Positions 8,838 through 17,593 of a stretch of DNA of 64,000 nucleotides are shown one piece after another. This DNA is from Cupriavidus basilensis OR16 (GTDB lineage: Bacteria > Pseudomonadota > Gammaproteobacteria > Burkholderiales > Burkholderiaceae). The notes below the pieces were generated by a model. It saw only the letters and a list, made by a program, of their open reading frames with translations. It was not told where the DNA came from and ran no database searches. The position numbers and the translations under genes were made by a program. Position 1 is the first letter of the stretch, and the number at the start of each line of letters is the position of its first letter. The stretch covers positions 38,428 to 102,427 of the forward strand of contig NZ_AHJE01000027.1 of NCBI RefSeq assembly GCF_000243095.1, written 5' to 3'.

Positions 8838-9041
8838 TCGAGTCGAATATATAAGCATACGATGTTTTGCTATTGATTGGCCTAGACTCTCGCGAAAGGG
8901 CCGGGCTTGCTGCCCAGGCAGCCTTGCATGCACCGTCGTTTTCCGACGGCCGCCGCAACCGGCCAGCAACAACGGTTGCCGGATGCATCGACACCCCAGC
9001 TACCCAGCAACTCAGCAACCCAGCCATACAAAGGAATGACC

Positions 9042-10445
9042 ATGCGTACTACGGAGCCCCGGCAGATAGCGGGAAGCCCCAGCCTGCAACACCAGTCGCT
9101 GCGCGGCCTTGTCCAATCGCTTGACGAGAGCGGCGAACTGATGCGTGTTTGCGATCCGGTCAGCGCGGAGTACGAGATCTCGGCCTATCTGGCGCAACTG
9201 CCCGACGGTCCTGCGTTGCGCTTCGAGACCATCTCCGGCCACGCGCTGCCTGCCGTTGGCAACCTCCTTAATTCACTGCCGCGCATCGCTCGCGGCATTG
9301 GCGCAACGCCCGAGACCCTGCAGCAGCGCATCGTCGATGCGATCGGCAGTGGCCTCGCGCCAGTGCGCGTCGGCAACGGGCCCTGCCAGCAGACCGTCAT
9401 CGACAGGCCAGACCTTCAGCGCGAGCTTCCTGCGCCGCTGTTCTTTCCCAGGGAGACCGGCGCCTACATCACGGCGGGCGTGATCTTCGCGCGTGACCGC
9501 GCCAGTGGCCGCGGCAATGTCTCGTTTGCCCGGGTCAAGCTGCTGGACGGCAATCGCGGCATGATCGGCATCGCCCCCAATCACCATTTGGCCGTCATGG
9601 CCGAGGCCGCCAGAAAGCGCGGCGAGAAACTCGAGATCGCGGTCACAATCGGCAATCATCCCGCCATCCTGATCGCCGCGGCGCTCTACCTGCGCCTGGG
9701 CGACGACGAACTTGAAGCGGCGGGCGCGCTGCTGGGCGAGCCAGTGCAGACCGTGGCCTGCCGCACCATCGACCTCGACGTGCCGGCGCAATGCGAGATC
9801 GTGCTGGAAGGCGTGCTTGACGTGGAGAGCCGGCATGACGAACAGCTCGTGTCCGAGTACCACGGCATGTATGAGCCCTACGGCGACGGGCCTGTCGCCG
9901 AGTTTCACTGCATGACGCGGCGCGATGACGCCTTCTTCCAGGTGATTCAGCCCGGCTACTATCCCGAGCACACCTTGATCGGCGGCGTAGCGATTGCCGC
10001 TGGCCTGGCACGCATGCTGCGCGCTGCTGCCATCCCGGTGCGTGAGGTCGCCGTCGGGCATGGCGGCTGCGGCCGCCTGAACGCGGTCGTGAGCATCGCC
10101 GCCCATCGCGCAGGCGAGGCCAGGAAGGTGATGTTCGCGATCTGGGGCAACGTGAATCTCATCAAGAATGTGACTGTGGTCGATGACGACATCGACCCTT
10201 GGGATGCAGCCCAGGTGGAATGGGCCGTCGCCACACGTATGCGGCCCGACCGCGACTTGCTGATTGTTCCGGGTGCGCGCACCGACCGCTCCGAACCGAT
10301 CAAGCAGGACGGCGTGGCCACCAAGATGGGGGTAGACGCGACCCGCAAGGCCAGCGATCGCCGGGACTGGCATCGCGCCGTCCCGCCGGCCGAGGTCATG
10401 GAACGCGTAAGGGCCAGGCTGCACGCTGACGGCCGGAGGCCATGA
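9042..10445 (+). CDS. UbiD-family prenylated-FMN decarboxylase
   Basis: A 467-residue UbiD-family decarboxylase. I choose the second of two close ATGs because AAGGA sits 6 bp upstream; the frame is open to 8907 but that leader looks non-coding. Family landmarks include GRGNVSFARVKLLDG, IAPNHHLA, VTIGNHPAILIAAA, the LLGEPV segment and the QCEIVLEG block, then DGPVAEFH. UbiD enzymes use prenylated FMN to (de)carboxylate aromatic, heteroaromatic or alpha,beta-unsaturated acids. A ubiX-like cofactor gene overlaps its stop by 4 bp (ATGA). The association with LysR, an organic-acid transporter and ring hydrolases suggests a catabolic role rather than ubiquinone synthesis. Confidence 0.88.
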   Translation: MRTTEPRQIAGSPSLQHQSLRGLVQSLDESGELMRVCDPVSAEYEISAYLAQLPDGPALRFETISGHALPAVGNLLNSLPRIARGIGATPETLQQRIVDAIGSGLAPVRVGNGPCQQTVIDRPDLQRELPAPLFFPRETGAYITAGVIFARDRASGRGNVSFARVKLLDGNRGMIGIAPNHHLAVMAEAARKRGEKLEIAVTIGNHPAILIAAALYLRLGDDELEAAGALLGEPVQTVACRTIDLDVPAQCEIVLEGVLDVESRHDEQLVSEYHGMYEPYGDGPVAEFHCMTRRDDAFFQVIQPGYYPEHTLIGGVAIAAGLARMLRAAAIPVREVAVGHGGCGRLNAVVSIAAHRAGEARKVMFAIWGNVNLIKNVTVVDDDIDPWDAAQVEWAVATRMRPDRDLLIVPGARTDRSEPIKQDGVATKMGVDATRKASDRRDWHRAVPPAEVMERVRARLHADGRRP

Positions 10446-11013
10446 CGATGGAAGCTCCCGATCGTCAGGCGCGCCGCCGCATCGTGGTCGGCATCACCGG
10501 CGCCTCCGGCGCCATCTACGGCGTCCGGCTATTCTCACGCTCAACTGCGAGACAGACCTGCGCCCCGCTGACATCCACGCCCTGGCTGACGTGGTTCACG
10601 CCAACGGCGACATTGGCGCCGCCATCGCAAGCGGCTCATTCCGCGCCGACGGCATGATCATCGCGCCATGCTCGATCAAGACGCTCTCCGAAATCGCGAG
10701 CGGCGTCACCAGTTCCCTGATGTCGCGCGCTGCGGATGTCATGCTGAAAGAGCGCCGCCGGCTGGTGCTGATGGTACGGGAGACCCCGTTGCACGCCGGG
10801 CACCTGCGCAGCATGGCCACCGTGACCGAGATCGGCGCCATCGTCTATCCGCCCGTGCCAGCGTTCTATGCAAGACCCGCCAGCCTGGAAGACATGGTCG
10901 ACTATTCCCTCGGCAGGGTCCTGGATCTGTTTGGCTTGGATGCGCCGCTGGCGGGGCGGTGGAATGGGGTGGCGCCGAAACGGAATCCCGGGGATGCCAC
11001 GCCTATTGCGTGA
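10442..11013 (+). pseudogene. UbiX-like flavin prenyltransferase with internal deletion
   Basis: The start overlaps ubiD (ATGA). The first frame encodes RRRIVVGITGASGAIYGVRLF, the UbiX FMN-binding N-terminus. The remainder lies in another frame: ETDLRPADIHALADVVHANG, then IIAPCSIKTLSEIASG, LMSRAADVMLKERRRLVLMVRETPLH and PPVPAFYARP. Compared with E. coli UbiX, about 20 residues between the first strand and the ETD segment are missing, and the loss is not a multiple of three. UbiX makes the prenylated FMN that UbiD needs, so this copy is probably inactive and another ubiX would have to supply cofactor. An assembly error remains possible. Confidence 0.8.
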
Positions 11014-11182
11014 TCTGGCCGGTCCGCCAAATTCGCGGTCCCGGATTGGAGGGGGTAGCTGCGCCGGCTAACGCGTCCGCTGTCGCATCAAGATGGCGCG
11101 GCGAGGTATCGATGGCAAGAGCCCGAGCAAAAATACACGGCAAACAAGGAGGGCCAAAATGCGCATGCCCCCCCAAAGGCAA

Positions 11183-11214
11183 AAAGCCGCGAACCCTTGC
11201 GGGAACGCGGCTTT
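11183..11214 (-). terminator. Terminator downstream of tRNA
   Basis: A hairpin with AAAGCCGCG / CGCGGCTTT arms lies just beyond the tRNA 3' end on the minus strand and is followed by Ts in that direction. Confidence 0.7.
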
Positions 11215-11223
11215 GCTTGAAAC

Positions 11224-11300
<77 letters not shown>

Positions 11301-11389
11301 GAACAAGACCGAGATTATACATGGCGTTTTTGGGTTGTCAACACTACCTCTTCAAAAAAAATTCGGGGGTGTTGGACGGCGCCTCGTGC

Positions 11390-11428
11390 GGACTAAAAAG
11401 AAAAACCGGCGGACCTCGCGGCCCGCCG
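11390..11428 (-). terminator. Terminator of the MHS transporter with insert
   Basis: Read on the minus strand, CCGGCGG and CCGCCGG arms form a hairpin followed by a strong T-rich run (TTTTTCTTTTT). It lies about 40 bp beyond the transporter stop. Confidence 0.8.
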
Positions 11429-11467
11429 GCGGAGCGACTGATTACCGGATCAGTCGTGCATGCGCCT

Positions 11468-13168
11468 TCAGTCGTTGGCGTAGATATCCACGTCCTTGGT
11501 ATCGCGGATGAACAGCGAGCCGATGACCAGGGTGACGCCCGCGATGATGATCGGGTACCAGAGCCCGTAGTAGATGTTGCCGTTCTGCGCCACCAGCGCG
11601 AAGGAGATGGTGGGCAGCAGGCCGCCGAACCAGCCATTGCCGATGTGATACGGCAGCGACATGGACGTGTAGCGGATCCGGGTCGGGAACATCTCCACCA
11701 GCATGGCGGCGATCGGGCCGTACACCATGGTCACGTAGATCACCAGGATGACGAGCACCACCAGCACCATGATGGTGTTCATCTGTGCCGGGTCTGCCTT
11801 GGTCGGATAGCCGGCCGAGGCCATCGACTCGCTCACCTGCTTCTTGAACGCGGCAATCTGCTTCTTGCTGGCGTCGTCGAAGCTGTGGCCCGCCGGTACC
11901 AGGGTGGCATTAAAGGAAGCAAACTCCTTGTCGCCGATCTTCACCGAGGCCACCGTGCCGGCCGGGGCTTCCACCACTTCATAGCTTGCCGAGGCCTGTG
12001 CCAGGGTCCGCTTGACGATATCGCAGGAGCTGCGGAAATCGATCTCGCGGGCGATCGGGCTGCCCTGGAAGGAGCATTGCTTGGGGTCCGCGGTCACCAC
12101 GATCTGGGCGCTTTGCTGCGCGCGCTCCAGGGCGGGGTTGGCGTAGTGGGTCATGGCCTTGAACAGCGGGAAGTAGGTCAGCATCGCCAGCGCGCAGCCG
12201 GCCATGATGATCCACTTGCGGCCGATCTTGTCCGACAGCGAGCCAAAGAAGATGAAGAACGGCGTGCCGATCACCAGGGCACCCGCGATCAGCAGGTTGG
12301 CGGTGGTGGCGTCGACCTTGAGCACCTGGGTCAGGAAGAACAGCGAGTAGAACTGGCCCGTGTACCAGACCACGGCCTGGCCGGCGGTCAGGCCCACCAG
12401 CGCCAGGATCACGATCTTCAGGTTGCGCCATTGGCCGAACGACTCGGTCAGCGGCGCCTTGGAGGTCTTGCCCTCGGCCTTCATCTTCTGGAAGGCGGGC
12501 GATTCGCTCATCGACAGGCGGATGTAGACCGACACGCCGAGCAGCAGGATCGAGACCAGGAACGGAATGCGCCAGCCCCAGACGTCGAAGTCCGGACCGG
12601 TCAGGTTGCGGCACAACAGGATCACGATCAGCGACAGGAACAGGCCGAGCGTGGCGGTGGTCTGGATCCATGCCGTGTAGGCACCGCGCTTGCCGTGCGG
12701 CGCGTGCTCGGCCACATAGGTGGCGGCACCGCCGTACTCGCCGCCGAGCGCCAGGCCCTGCAGCATGCGCAGCCCGATCAGGATGATCGGGGCCGCCCAG
12801 CCGATGGTGGCGAAGCCTGGCAACAGGCCCACGATAAAGGTGGATGCACCCATGATCAGGATGGTCACCAGGAACGTGTACTTGCGCCCGATCATGTCGC
12901 CAAGGCGGCCGAACACCAGCGCGCCGAACGGCCGCACGATGAAGCCGGCGGCAAATGCCAGCAGGGCGAAAATGAAGGCAGCGGTTGGATCGAGGCCGGA
13001 GAAGAATTGCTTGGCGATGATGGCCGCCAGCGAACCGTAAAGGTAAAAGTCGTACCACTCGAACACTGTCCCGAGGGAGGAGGCAAAAATCACCTTCCTC
13101 TCTTCGGGCGTCATCGCCGAGCCCTGGGCGGTGCCGCCGGGCATTGCCACGTTCTGTGCGTTAGCCAT
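11468..13168 (-). CDS. MHS-type MFS transporter with large soluble insert
   Basis: A 566-residue transporter. The start is MANAQNV, preceded by GGAGGAGACA. The N-terminal half is a normal MHS module (FEWYDFYLYGSLAAII, VFGRLGDMIGRKY, GGEYGGAATYVAEHAP). After the helix containing KWIIMAGCALAMLTYF comes an insert of about 100 polar residues (roughly 360-470) before hydrophobic helices resume at NTIMVLVVLVILVIYV. The insert has two Cys residues (QCSF and SSCD) that could form a disulfide if periplasmic. Typical MHS proteins are about 430-450 residues. Substrate unknown. The gene lies downstream of DUF4212 and a TctDE-like system on the same strand. Confidence 0.88.
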   Translation of the reverse strand: MANAQNVAMPGGTAQGSAMTPEERKVIFASSLGTVFEWYDFYLYGSLAAIIAKQFFSGLDPTAAFIFALLAFAAGFIVRPFGALVFGRLGDMIGRKYTFLVTILIMGASTFIVGLLPGFATIGWAAPIILIGLRMLQGLALGGEYGGAATYVAEHAPHGKRGAYTAWIQTTATLGLFLSLIVILLCRNLTGPDFDVWGWRIPFLVSILLLGVSVYIRLSMSESPAFQKMKAEGKTSKAPLTESFGQWRNLKIVILALVGLTAGQAVVWYTGQFYSLFFLTQVLKVDATTANLLIAGALVIGTPFFIFFGSLSDKIGRKWIIMAGCALAMLTYFPLFKAMTHYANPALERAQQSAQIVVTADPKQCSFQGSPIAREIDFRSSCDIVKRTLAQASASYEVVEAPAGTVASVKIGDKEFASFNATLVPAGHSFDDASKKQIAAFKKQVSESMASAGYPTKADPAQMNTIMVLVVLVILVIYVTMVYGPIAAMLVEMFPTRIRYTSMSLPYHIGNGWFGGLLPTISFALVAQNGNIYYGLWYPIIIAGVTLVIGSLFIRDTKDVDIYAND

Positions 13169-13432
13169 TGTCTCCTCCGTTTGTGATCGGAATCTATCGG
13201 GCTGGCAGCCGGCGCGCACGCGTTCTCTTGCGGGCGCACGACAACCTCCGAAGTTGCAATGGATTGTGGGAGGCGAAACTTACTGCGTTCTGACAATTTC
13301 GGCCGAGTTCGCCACTAAACGCTCGGGGTATACGCTAGGCAAAAAGCGGGTTTGGTGGTGCTGCGCTGCGGTGCGAAGGGCCCCCGGAGGTCTTGCGAAA
13401 ATCCGCTTCGAGCGGCGGGGTTGGTTTTTTTG

Positions 13433-13750
13433 CTATGCAGCATCGTCGTGCTGGCGGGCGCGCAATGCCTGCTCGCCGGCATCGTCGTCTTCGTCATGGT
13501 TCATGCGCCAGGCATAGAGCGCCGCCATCAGCACGTAGACGATCAGCGCGCCCTGCGCGCCGACCCAGAACGAAAAGGGCCAGCCGAAGAAATCGAAGCG
13601 CAGCTCGCGGGCATACCAGGCGACCACGAACGTGACGACGAACCAGATCGACAGCAACATGGCAATCCAGCGCAGGTTGCGATGCCACGCGCGGCGCTCG
13701 GACTGATCGGCCTGGTCGCGTCCGCCGCGCGTGTGGTCGGGGTGGGTCAT
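13433..13750 (-). CDS. DUF4212-like small membrane protein
   Basis: A 105-residue protein with two hydrophobic helices (WIAMLLSIWFVVTFVVAWYA and FWVGAQGALIVYVLMAALYAW) and an acidic tail. The RNLRWI...SIWFVVTFV...FFGWPFSFWVGAQGALIVYV pattern is that of DUF4212, the small partner of sodium:solute symporters. The ATG overlaps the upstream histidine-kinase stop (ATGA), so translation is probably coupled. The usual symporter partner is not present; the next gene on this strand is an MFS transporter about 260 bp away. Confidence 0.8.
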   Translation of the reverse strand: MTHPDHTRGGRDQADQSERRAWHRNLRWIAMLLSIWFVVTFVVAWYARELRFDFFGWPFSFWVGAQGALIVYVLMAALYAWRMNHDEDDDAGEQALRARQHDDAA

Positions 13751-15294
13751 GCAGGCTCCAGGGGGGATGGCCGGCGCAGCGTGATGCGAAAGCACGCGCC
13801 GGCCAGGCGCGGCTCGGTTTGGTAGACGTGGTCGAGGATGCTGACATCGCCGCCGTGCTGCTGCACGATCTCGCGCACGATGGCCAGGCCCAGGCCGCTG
13901 CCCTGGGTCTTGGTGCCGAGCACGCGGTAGAACCGCTCCATCACGCGTTCGCGCTCGGTCACCGGGATGCCCGGGCCGGTGTCTTCCACCTCGACGTACG
14001 CGAAGGGCTCGAAGGCATCGGCGCTGACGCGCACGGTGGCGTGGCCATCGGCCGGCGTATAGCGGATGGCGTTGTCGATCAGGTTGTTGAGCATCTCGGT
14101 GAGCATCAGGCGGTTGCCTTGCACCATCACCGGGTGGTCGCCGGCATCCACGCCGAGATCGATGCGGCGCGCCCACGCTTGCGCCAGCCAGTCCTTGACC
14201 ACCTCGCGAGCGAGCGCTGCCAGGTCCAGCGGCGCCATGCTGCCGGCGCCGGCCAGGTTCTCCATGCGCGCCAGCGACAGCAACTGCGTCACCAGGTGGG
14301 CCGCGCGCTCGGAGCTGCCGGCGATCTGCGCCAGCGACTTGCGCAGCTCCTCGGGCGATTGCTCGCGCTGTGCCAGTTCCGCTTGCATGCGCAGCCCGGC
14401 CAGCGGTGTCTTCATCTGGTGAGCGGCATCGGCGATAAAGCGCTTCTGCGTCTGCACTGAAACATCCAGCCGCGCCAGCAAATCATTGAAGGACGCGACC
14501 AGCGGCGTGATCTCCTGCGGCGCGGCGTGCTCGTCGATGGGGCTGGTGTCGCCGGGGTTGCGCGCGCGGATGCGCTGCTGGATCGAGGTCAGCGGGGCCA
14601 GCCCGCGGGTGAGGCCGAACCACACCAGCACCACCGCCAGCGGCAGGATCACGAACTGCGGCAGGATCACGCCCTTGATGATTTCGTTGGCCAGCCGCGC
14701 GCGCTTGTCGAGCGTCTCGCCAACCTGCACCAGCACCGGCTGCGCGTCGCCCGCCTGCTTGAGATCGACATAGGTGTAGGCCACGCGCACGTCGTTGCCC
14801 GCGATGTGGTCGTCGCGCAGCGAGACCAGCCCCGCGTGGCCGCGATCGTCCTCGCCGGGCAGCGGCATGTCGTTGTCGCCGGCGACAAACTCGCCGTGCG
14901 TGCCCACCACCTGGTAGTAGATGTTGTCGGTTTCGTCGGCCCGCAGGATCTCGCGCGCGGACAGCGGCAGCTGCAGCGTGACGCGCCCGTTGACCTCGCG
15001 CACCTGCTGCGAGAGCACGATGGCGCTGGCCTCCAGCGAGCGGTCGAAAGGCCCGTTGGCGATGGACTTCGCCACCAGGTAGGTCACGGCGATGCTCATT
15101 GGCCATAGCAGCAGCAGCGGGGCCAGCATCCAGTCCAGGATTTCGCCGAACAGCGAGCGCGGCGATGGATGGCCTGCGCTGTCTTCAAGGTGCGGCAGGG
15201 CGCCGGCCAGCGCTTCGTCGCTGACGATCTCGTCGGGCGGGGCGGAAGGGCGCGCGGCCCGCGCGCGCCGCCGGGGCAGTCGCAGCAGGCTCAT
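13747..15294 (-). CDS. TctE-like sensor histidine kinase
   Basis: A 515-residue membrane histidine kinase of the TctE type. A basic N-terminus is followed by TM1 (about 55-75), a periplasmic domain (about 80-205), TM2 (ILPQFVILPLAVVLVWFG), a HAMP-like linker, the H-box FIADAAHQMKTPLAG, an N-box (NNLIDNAIRYT), DTGPGIP and GSGLGLAIV. It should autophosphorylate on the H-box His and pass phosphate to the regulator encoded upstream. Its stop overlaps the DUF4212 start. The periplasmic ligand is unknown; relatives sense tricarboxylates. Confidence 0.9.
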   Translation of the reverse strand: MSLLRLPRRRARAARPSAPPDEIVSDEALAGALPHLEDSAGHPSPRSLFGEILDWMLAPLLLLWPMSIAVTYLVAKSIANGPFDRSLEASAIVLSQQVREVNGRVTLQLPLSAREILRADETDNIYYQVVGTHGEFVAGDNDMPLPGEDDRGHAGLVSLRDDHIAGNDVRVAYTYVDLKQAGDAQPVLVQVGETLDKRARLANEIIKGVILPQFVILPLAVVLVWFGLTRGLAPLTSIQQRIRARNPGDTSPIDEHAAPQEITPLVASFNDLLARLDVSVQTQKRFIADAAHQMKTPLAGLRMQAELAQREQSPEELRKSLAQIAGSSERAAHLVTQLLSLARMENLAGAGSMAPLDLAALAREVVKDWLAQAWARRIDLGVDAGDHPVMVQGNRLMLTEMLNNLIDNAIRYTPADGHATVRVSADAFEPFAYVEVEDTGPGIPVTERERVMERFYRVLGTKTQGSGLGLAIVREIVQQHGGDVSILDHVYQTEPRLAGACFRITLRRPSPLEPA

Positions 15295-15397
15295 GGGGAA
15301 GAGGTGGGAAGTAGGTGGGGGAAGGAGGTGGGGCAGCTCGTGGCGCTGTCGCCGGCAGGCAGTGAATCGGTGATAGTGCCGATTCTAATGGCGCTTT

Positions 15398-16084
15398 CTA
15401 ATCGTGCGCCACGGCAGCCTGGAATTTCTCCAGGCAGTAGCCCAGCCCCCGTACCGTGGCAATGCGGATGCCGCCCACCTCGATCTTCTTGCGCAGCCGG
15501 TGCACATAGACCTCGATGGCGTTGTTGCTGACCTCTTCGCCCCATTCGCACAGGTGGTCGACCAGCTGTTCCTTCGACACCAGCCGCCCGGTGCGGGTGA
15601 GCAGGATCTCCAGCAGCCCGACTTCGCGCGCCGAGAGGTCCAGCATCTGCTCGTTCAGGTAGGCGATGCGGCCAACCTGGTCGAAGGCCAGCGGGCCGTG
15701 GTGCGTGAGCGTGGCGCCGCCACCGGCGCCGCGCCGCACCAGCGCGCGCACCCGGGCTTCCAGCTCGGACAGGGCGAAGGGCTTGGCCATGTAGTCGTCG
15801 GCACCCAGGTCCAGGCCCTTGACGCGCTCGTCGACGCCGTCGGCCGCGGTCAGGATCAGCACTGGCAGCATGGCGCCGCGCGTGCGCAGGCGCTTGAGCA
15901 CTTCCAGTCCGGGCATGCGGGGCAGGCCGAGATCGAGGATCAGGAGGTCGAAGGTCTGGGTCGAGAGCGCCGAATCGGCTTCAACCCCACTGGCGACATG
16001 GTCGACGGCATAACCCGAGTGACGTAATGAGCGCGTCAGGCCATCTGCCAGCACATCGTCATCTTCGGCGATCAGAATACGCAT
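15398..16084 (-). CDS. TctD-like OmpR-family response regulator
   Basis: A 228-residue response regulator. The receiver domain (1-120) has the acidic pair EDD, the phospho-acceptor Asp in LLILDLGLPRMPG, and Lys in YMAKPF. The C-terminal winged helix ends RLRKKIEVGGIRIATVRGLGY. I use the ATG with GGAG 6 bp upstream rather than an in-frame GTG four codons earlier. It pairs with the kinase downstream and probably controls the DUF4212/transporter unit. Its start is only about 70 bp from an SOS box shared with the divergent recA region. Confidence 0.9.
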   Translation of the reverse strand: MRILIAEDDDVLADGLTRSLRHSGYAVDHVASGVEADSALSTQTFDLLILDLGLPRMPGLEVLKRLRTRGAMLPVLILTAADGVDERVKGLDLGADDYMAKPFALSELEARVRALVRRGAGGGATLTHHGPLAFDQVGRIAYLNEQMLDLSAREVGLLEILLTRTGRLVSKEQLVDHLCEWGEEVSNNAIEVYVHRLRKKIEVGGIRIATVRGLGYCLEKFQAAVAHD

Positions 16085-16144
16085 GGTTGTCTCCACCCTG
16101 GCCCGGCTTAGTCGTCGCTTTACATCAAATGACGCGTGCGGGAC

Positions 16145-16174
16145 TTGCCAAGCATACTGTTTTTTTATACAGTA
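16145..16174. promoter_or_regulatory. LexA (SOS) box and overlapping promoter candidate
   Basis: TACTGTTTTTTTATACAGTA at 16155-16174 differs from the E. coli consensus only in the central spacer. A TTGCCA-N17-TACAGT promoter-like pair (16145-16173) overlaps it on the plus strand, as in the recA promoters of other proteobacteria. It lies about 210 bp before recA. Confidence 0.85.
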
Positions 16175-16382
16175 CTCGCTTGATCCGGTCGCGCAGTGAG
16201 CGGGCCGGATCGTACTGAATTTAGTAACGAACGTATTACCGGCGTTTGCCCAATGTTTGCCCCTGCTGCCAGGTTCATTGTCATCAGGAGTTCGCAGCGC
16301 GGCGCGGGTCGGGCGGTTACCCGCAAAAGCAGGCAGCGCGCCACATGCGGCCTATTTATACACCATTGACGGAAGGACGACC

Positions 16383-17456
16383 ATGGATGACGGCAAGAAG
16401 GCGGGTGCTGGCGTAAGCGCCGAAAAGCAGAAGGCACTGGCGGCCGCGCTGGCCCAGATCGAGAAGCAGTTCGGCAAGGGCTCGATCATGAAACTGGGCG
16501 AGGCCGACATCGACCAGGATATCCAGGTCGTGTCCACCGGCTCGCTGGGCCTGGACATCGCGCTGGGCGTCGGCGGCCTGCCGCGCGGCCGCGTGGTGGA
16601 AATCTACGGCCCTGAATCCTCGGGCAAGACCACGCTGACGCTGCAGGTCGTGGCCGAGATGCAAAAGCTGGGCGGCACCTGCGCCTTTATCGATGCCGAG
16701 CACGCGCTCGACGTCAACTATGCCGGCAAGCTCGGCGTGTCCGTGGGCGACCTGCTGATCTCCCAGCCCGACACCGGCGAGCAGGCACTCGAAATCACCG
16801 ACGCGCTGGTGCGCTCGGGCTCGGTCGACCTGATCGTGATCGACTCGGTGGCGGCCCTGGTGCCCAAGGCCGAAATCGAAGGCGAGATGGGCGATTCTCT
16901 GCCCGGCCTGCAGGCCCGCCTGATGAGCCAGGCGCTGCGCAAGCTGACCGGCACCATCAAGCGCACCAACTGCCTGGTGATCTTCATCAACCAGATCCGC
17001 ATGAAGATCGGCGTGATGTTCGGCTCGCCCGAAACCACCACCGGCGGCAATGCGCTGAAGTTCTACGCCTCGGTGCGCCTGGACATTCGCCGCATCGGCT
17101 CGATCAAGAAGGGCGATGAGGTGATCGGCAACGAAACCAAGGTCAAGGTGGTCAAGAACAAGGTATCGCCGCCGTTCCGCGAGGCCTTCTTCGACATCCT
17201 CTATGGCCAGGGCATCTCGCGTCAGGGCGAAATCATCGACCTCGGCGTGGATGCCAAGGTCGTCGAGAAGTCGGGCGCGTGGTACAGCTACAAGGGCGAG
17301 AAGATCGGCCAGGGCAAGGACAACGCGCGTGAATACCTGCGCGAGAATCCGGATATCGCCGACGAGATCGAGAACCGGGTGCGCGAGTCGCTGGGCGTGG
17401 TCCTGATGAACGGCACGCCGGCCACCGCCGGCGCCGTGGCCACCGCCGAAGACTGA
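16383..17456 (+). CDS. recA: Recombinase RecA
   Basis: A 357-residue RecA. It shows Walker A GPESSGKT (about residues 76-83), the [15 protein letters not shown]alker B/L1 region, [21 protein letters not shown] (L2) and a normal acidic C-terminus. RecA forms filaments on single-stranded DNA, catalyses strand exchange and stimulates LexA cleavage. The start has GGAAGGA upstream. It is SOS-controlled through the box about 210 bp upstream and is followed by a strong hairpin and recX. Confidence 0.99.
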   Translation: MDDGKKAGAGVSAEKQKALAAALAQIEKQFGKGSIMKLGEADIDQDIQVVSTGSLGLDIALGVGGLPRGRVVEIYGPESSGKTTLTLQVVAEMQKLGGTCAFIDAEHALDVNYAGKLGVSVGDLLISQPDTGEQALEITDALVRSGSVDLIVIDSVAALVPKAEIEGEMGDSLPGLQARLMSQALRKLTGTIKRTNCLVIFINQIRMKIGVMFGSPETTTGGNALKFYASVRLDIRRIGSIKKGDEVIGNETKVKVVKNKVSPPFREAFFDILYGQGISRQGEIIDLGVDAKVVEKSGAWYSYKGEKIGQGKDNAREYLRENPDIADEIENRVRESLGVVLMNGTPATAGAVATAED

Positions 17457-17494
17457 GCTTCGCCGGCCGGGGCGTTCCCGGCCGCGAACCCCAC

Positions 17495-17533
17495 CCGGGG
17501 CGGCACGCGCAGCGACGCGCGCCGCCCCGGTTT
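17495..17533 (+). terminator. Hairpin between recA and recX
   Basis: CCGGGGCGGC and GCCGCCCCGG arms, with inner pairing, form a very stable hairpin followed by TTT. The T tract is weak, so it may only attenuate read-through into recX, as known for recA-recX operons. Confidence 0.65.
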
Positions 17534-17593
17534 GCGTTTGTACAGCGCGGTTTCCAGCGTTTTTTTCGAGCCTTTCCCGAGCGCTCCTTTGTC

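Noticed and set aside
9036..9041. Upstream ATG as the ubiD start
   Set aside because: The AAGGA sequence abuts this ATG directly, whereas it is 6 bp from the ATG at 9042.
11321..13186. Very long open frame on the plus strand
   Set aside because: It is antisense to the MHS transporter and its product is His/Gln/Arg-rich without domains, typical of GC-rich shadow frames.
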